From assembly GCA_000961805.1 (NCBI GenBank), contig LADV01000029.1, positions 1 through 5,196 on the forward strand: 5,196 bases of DNA, read 5' to 3'. Positions 5,184 through 5,196 of this stretch are shown here, in pieces (positions within the stretch are counted from its first letter, which is position 1; every line of letters starts with the position of its first letter). A model generated the notes under the pieces. It ran no database searches, had not been told where the DNA came from, and was given only the letters and a program-made list of their open reading frames with translations. Source of the stretch: Peptococcaceae bacterium BRH_c23. GTDB lineage: Bacteria > Bacillota_B > Desulfitobacteriia > Desulfitobacteriales > Desulfitobacteriaceae. Made by a program: the position numbers and the translations under genes.

Positions 5184-5196
5184 CAGTGCTCGAGCT

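Noticed and set aside
5041..5196. CRISPR array or integron attC site
   Set aside because: The hairpins differ from each other and there are no regularly spaced direct repeats. The typical attC core pair and an integrase are not seen.

Overview
The window looks like accessory DNA from a low-to-moderate GC Gram-positive bacterium (Bacillota, perhaps of Paenibacillus or Desulfitobacterium type). The evidence is strong GGAGG-type ribosome binding sites, several TTG starts, an AgrA/LytR-like receiver protein and AT-rich promoters. No housekeeping gene is present and the species cannot be named from the sequence alone. All family assignments are made from remembered motifs and were not searched.

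Left part, plus strand (1-3286). After a leader with a possible promoter and a doubtful 68-codon ORF comes an intact RecF/SMC-like AAA ATPase (455-1642). It overlaps by 7 bases a gene of the DUF4276 type (1636-2178), which looks Toprim-like. Such an ATPase plus small Toprim-like partner resembles the layout of OLD/Gabija/PARIS/AbiL-type anti-phage modules, but that role is inferred. The DUF4276 gene loses its family C-terminus at about 2130. There it runs, in another reading frame, into the C-terminal DUF3427-type part of a large SF2 helicase (2124-2621). Further downstream lies a second helicase piece (2684-3286): the end of a PLD-nuclease domain, joined directly to the DEAH/TVTPER core. The N-terminal and core pieces therefore lie after the C-terminal piece, and the Walker A region is missing.

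Middle part, minus strand (3493-4001). A Fic-type toxin-antitoxin pair has its own promoter, an intact VbhA-like antitoxin carrying the S-x-x-x-E-G inhibitory motif, and a Fic gene reduced to its N-terminal quarter. The Fic remnant ends inside a strong bidirectional terminator.

Right part (4160-4959). A receiver-only response regulator (minus) and an intact XRE-type repressor (plus) diverge from a 149-base region. That region holds a good promoter, two outward-facing near-identical 16-base elements and a perfect dyad beside the repressor start. The last 237 bases have no gene but carry three consecutive hairpins.

Overall this looks like a decaying defence or toxin-antitoxin island. Effector-type genes (DUF4276, helicase, Fic) and an output domain (response regulator) are cut, while the ATPase, antitoxin and repressor remain whole. 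No convincing intact new system is visible. The best leads are the ATPase-DUF4276 pair, the permuted helicase pieces, the divergent regulatory region and the terminal hairpin cluster.
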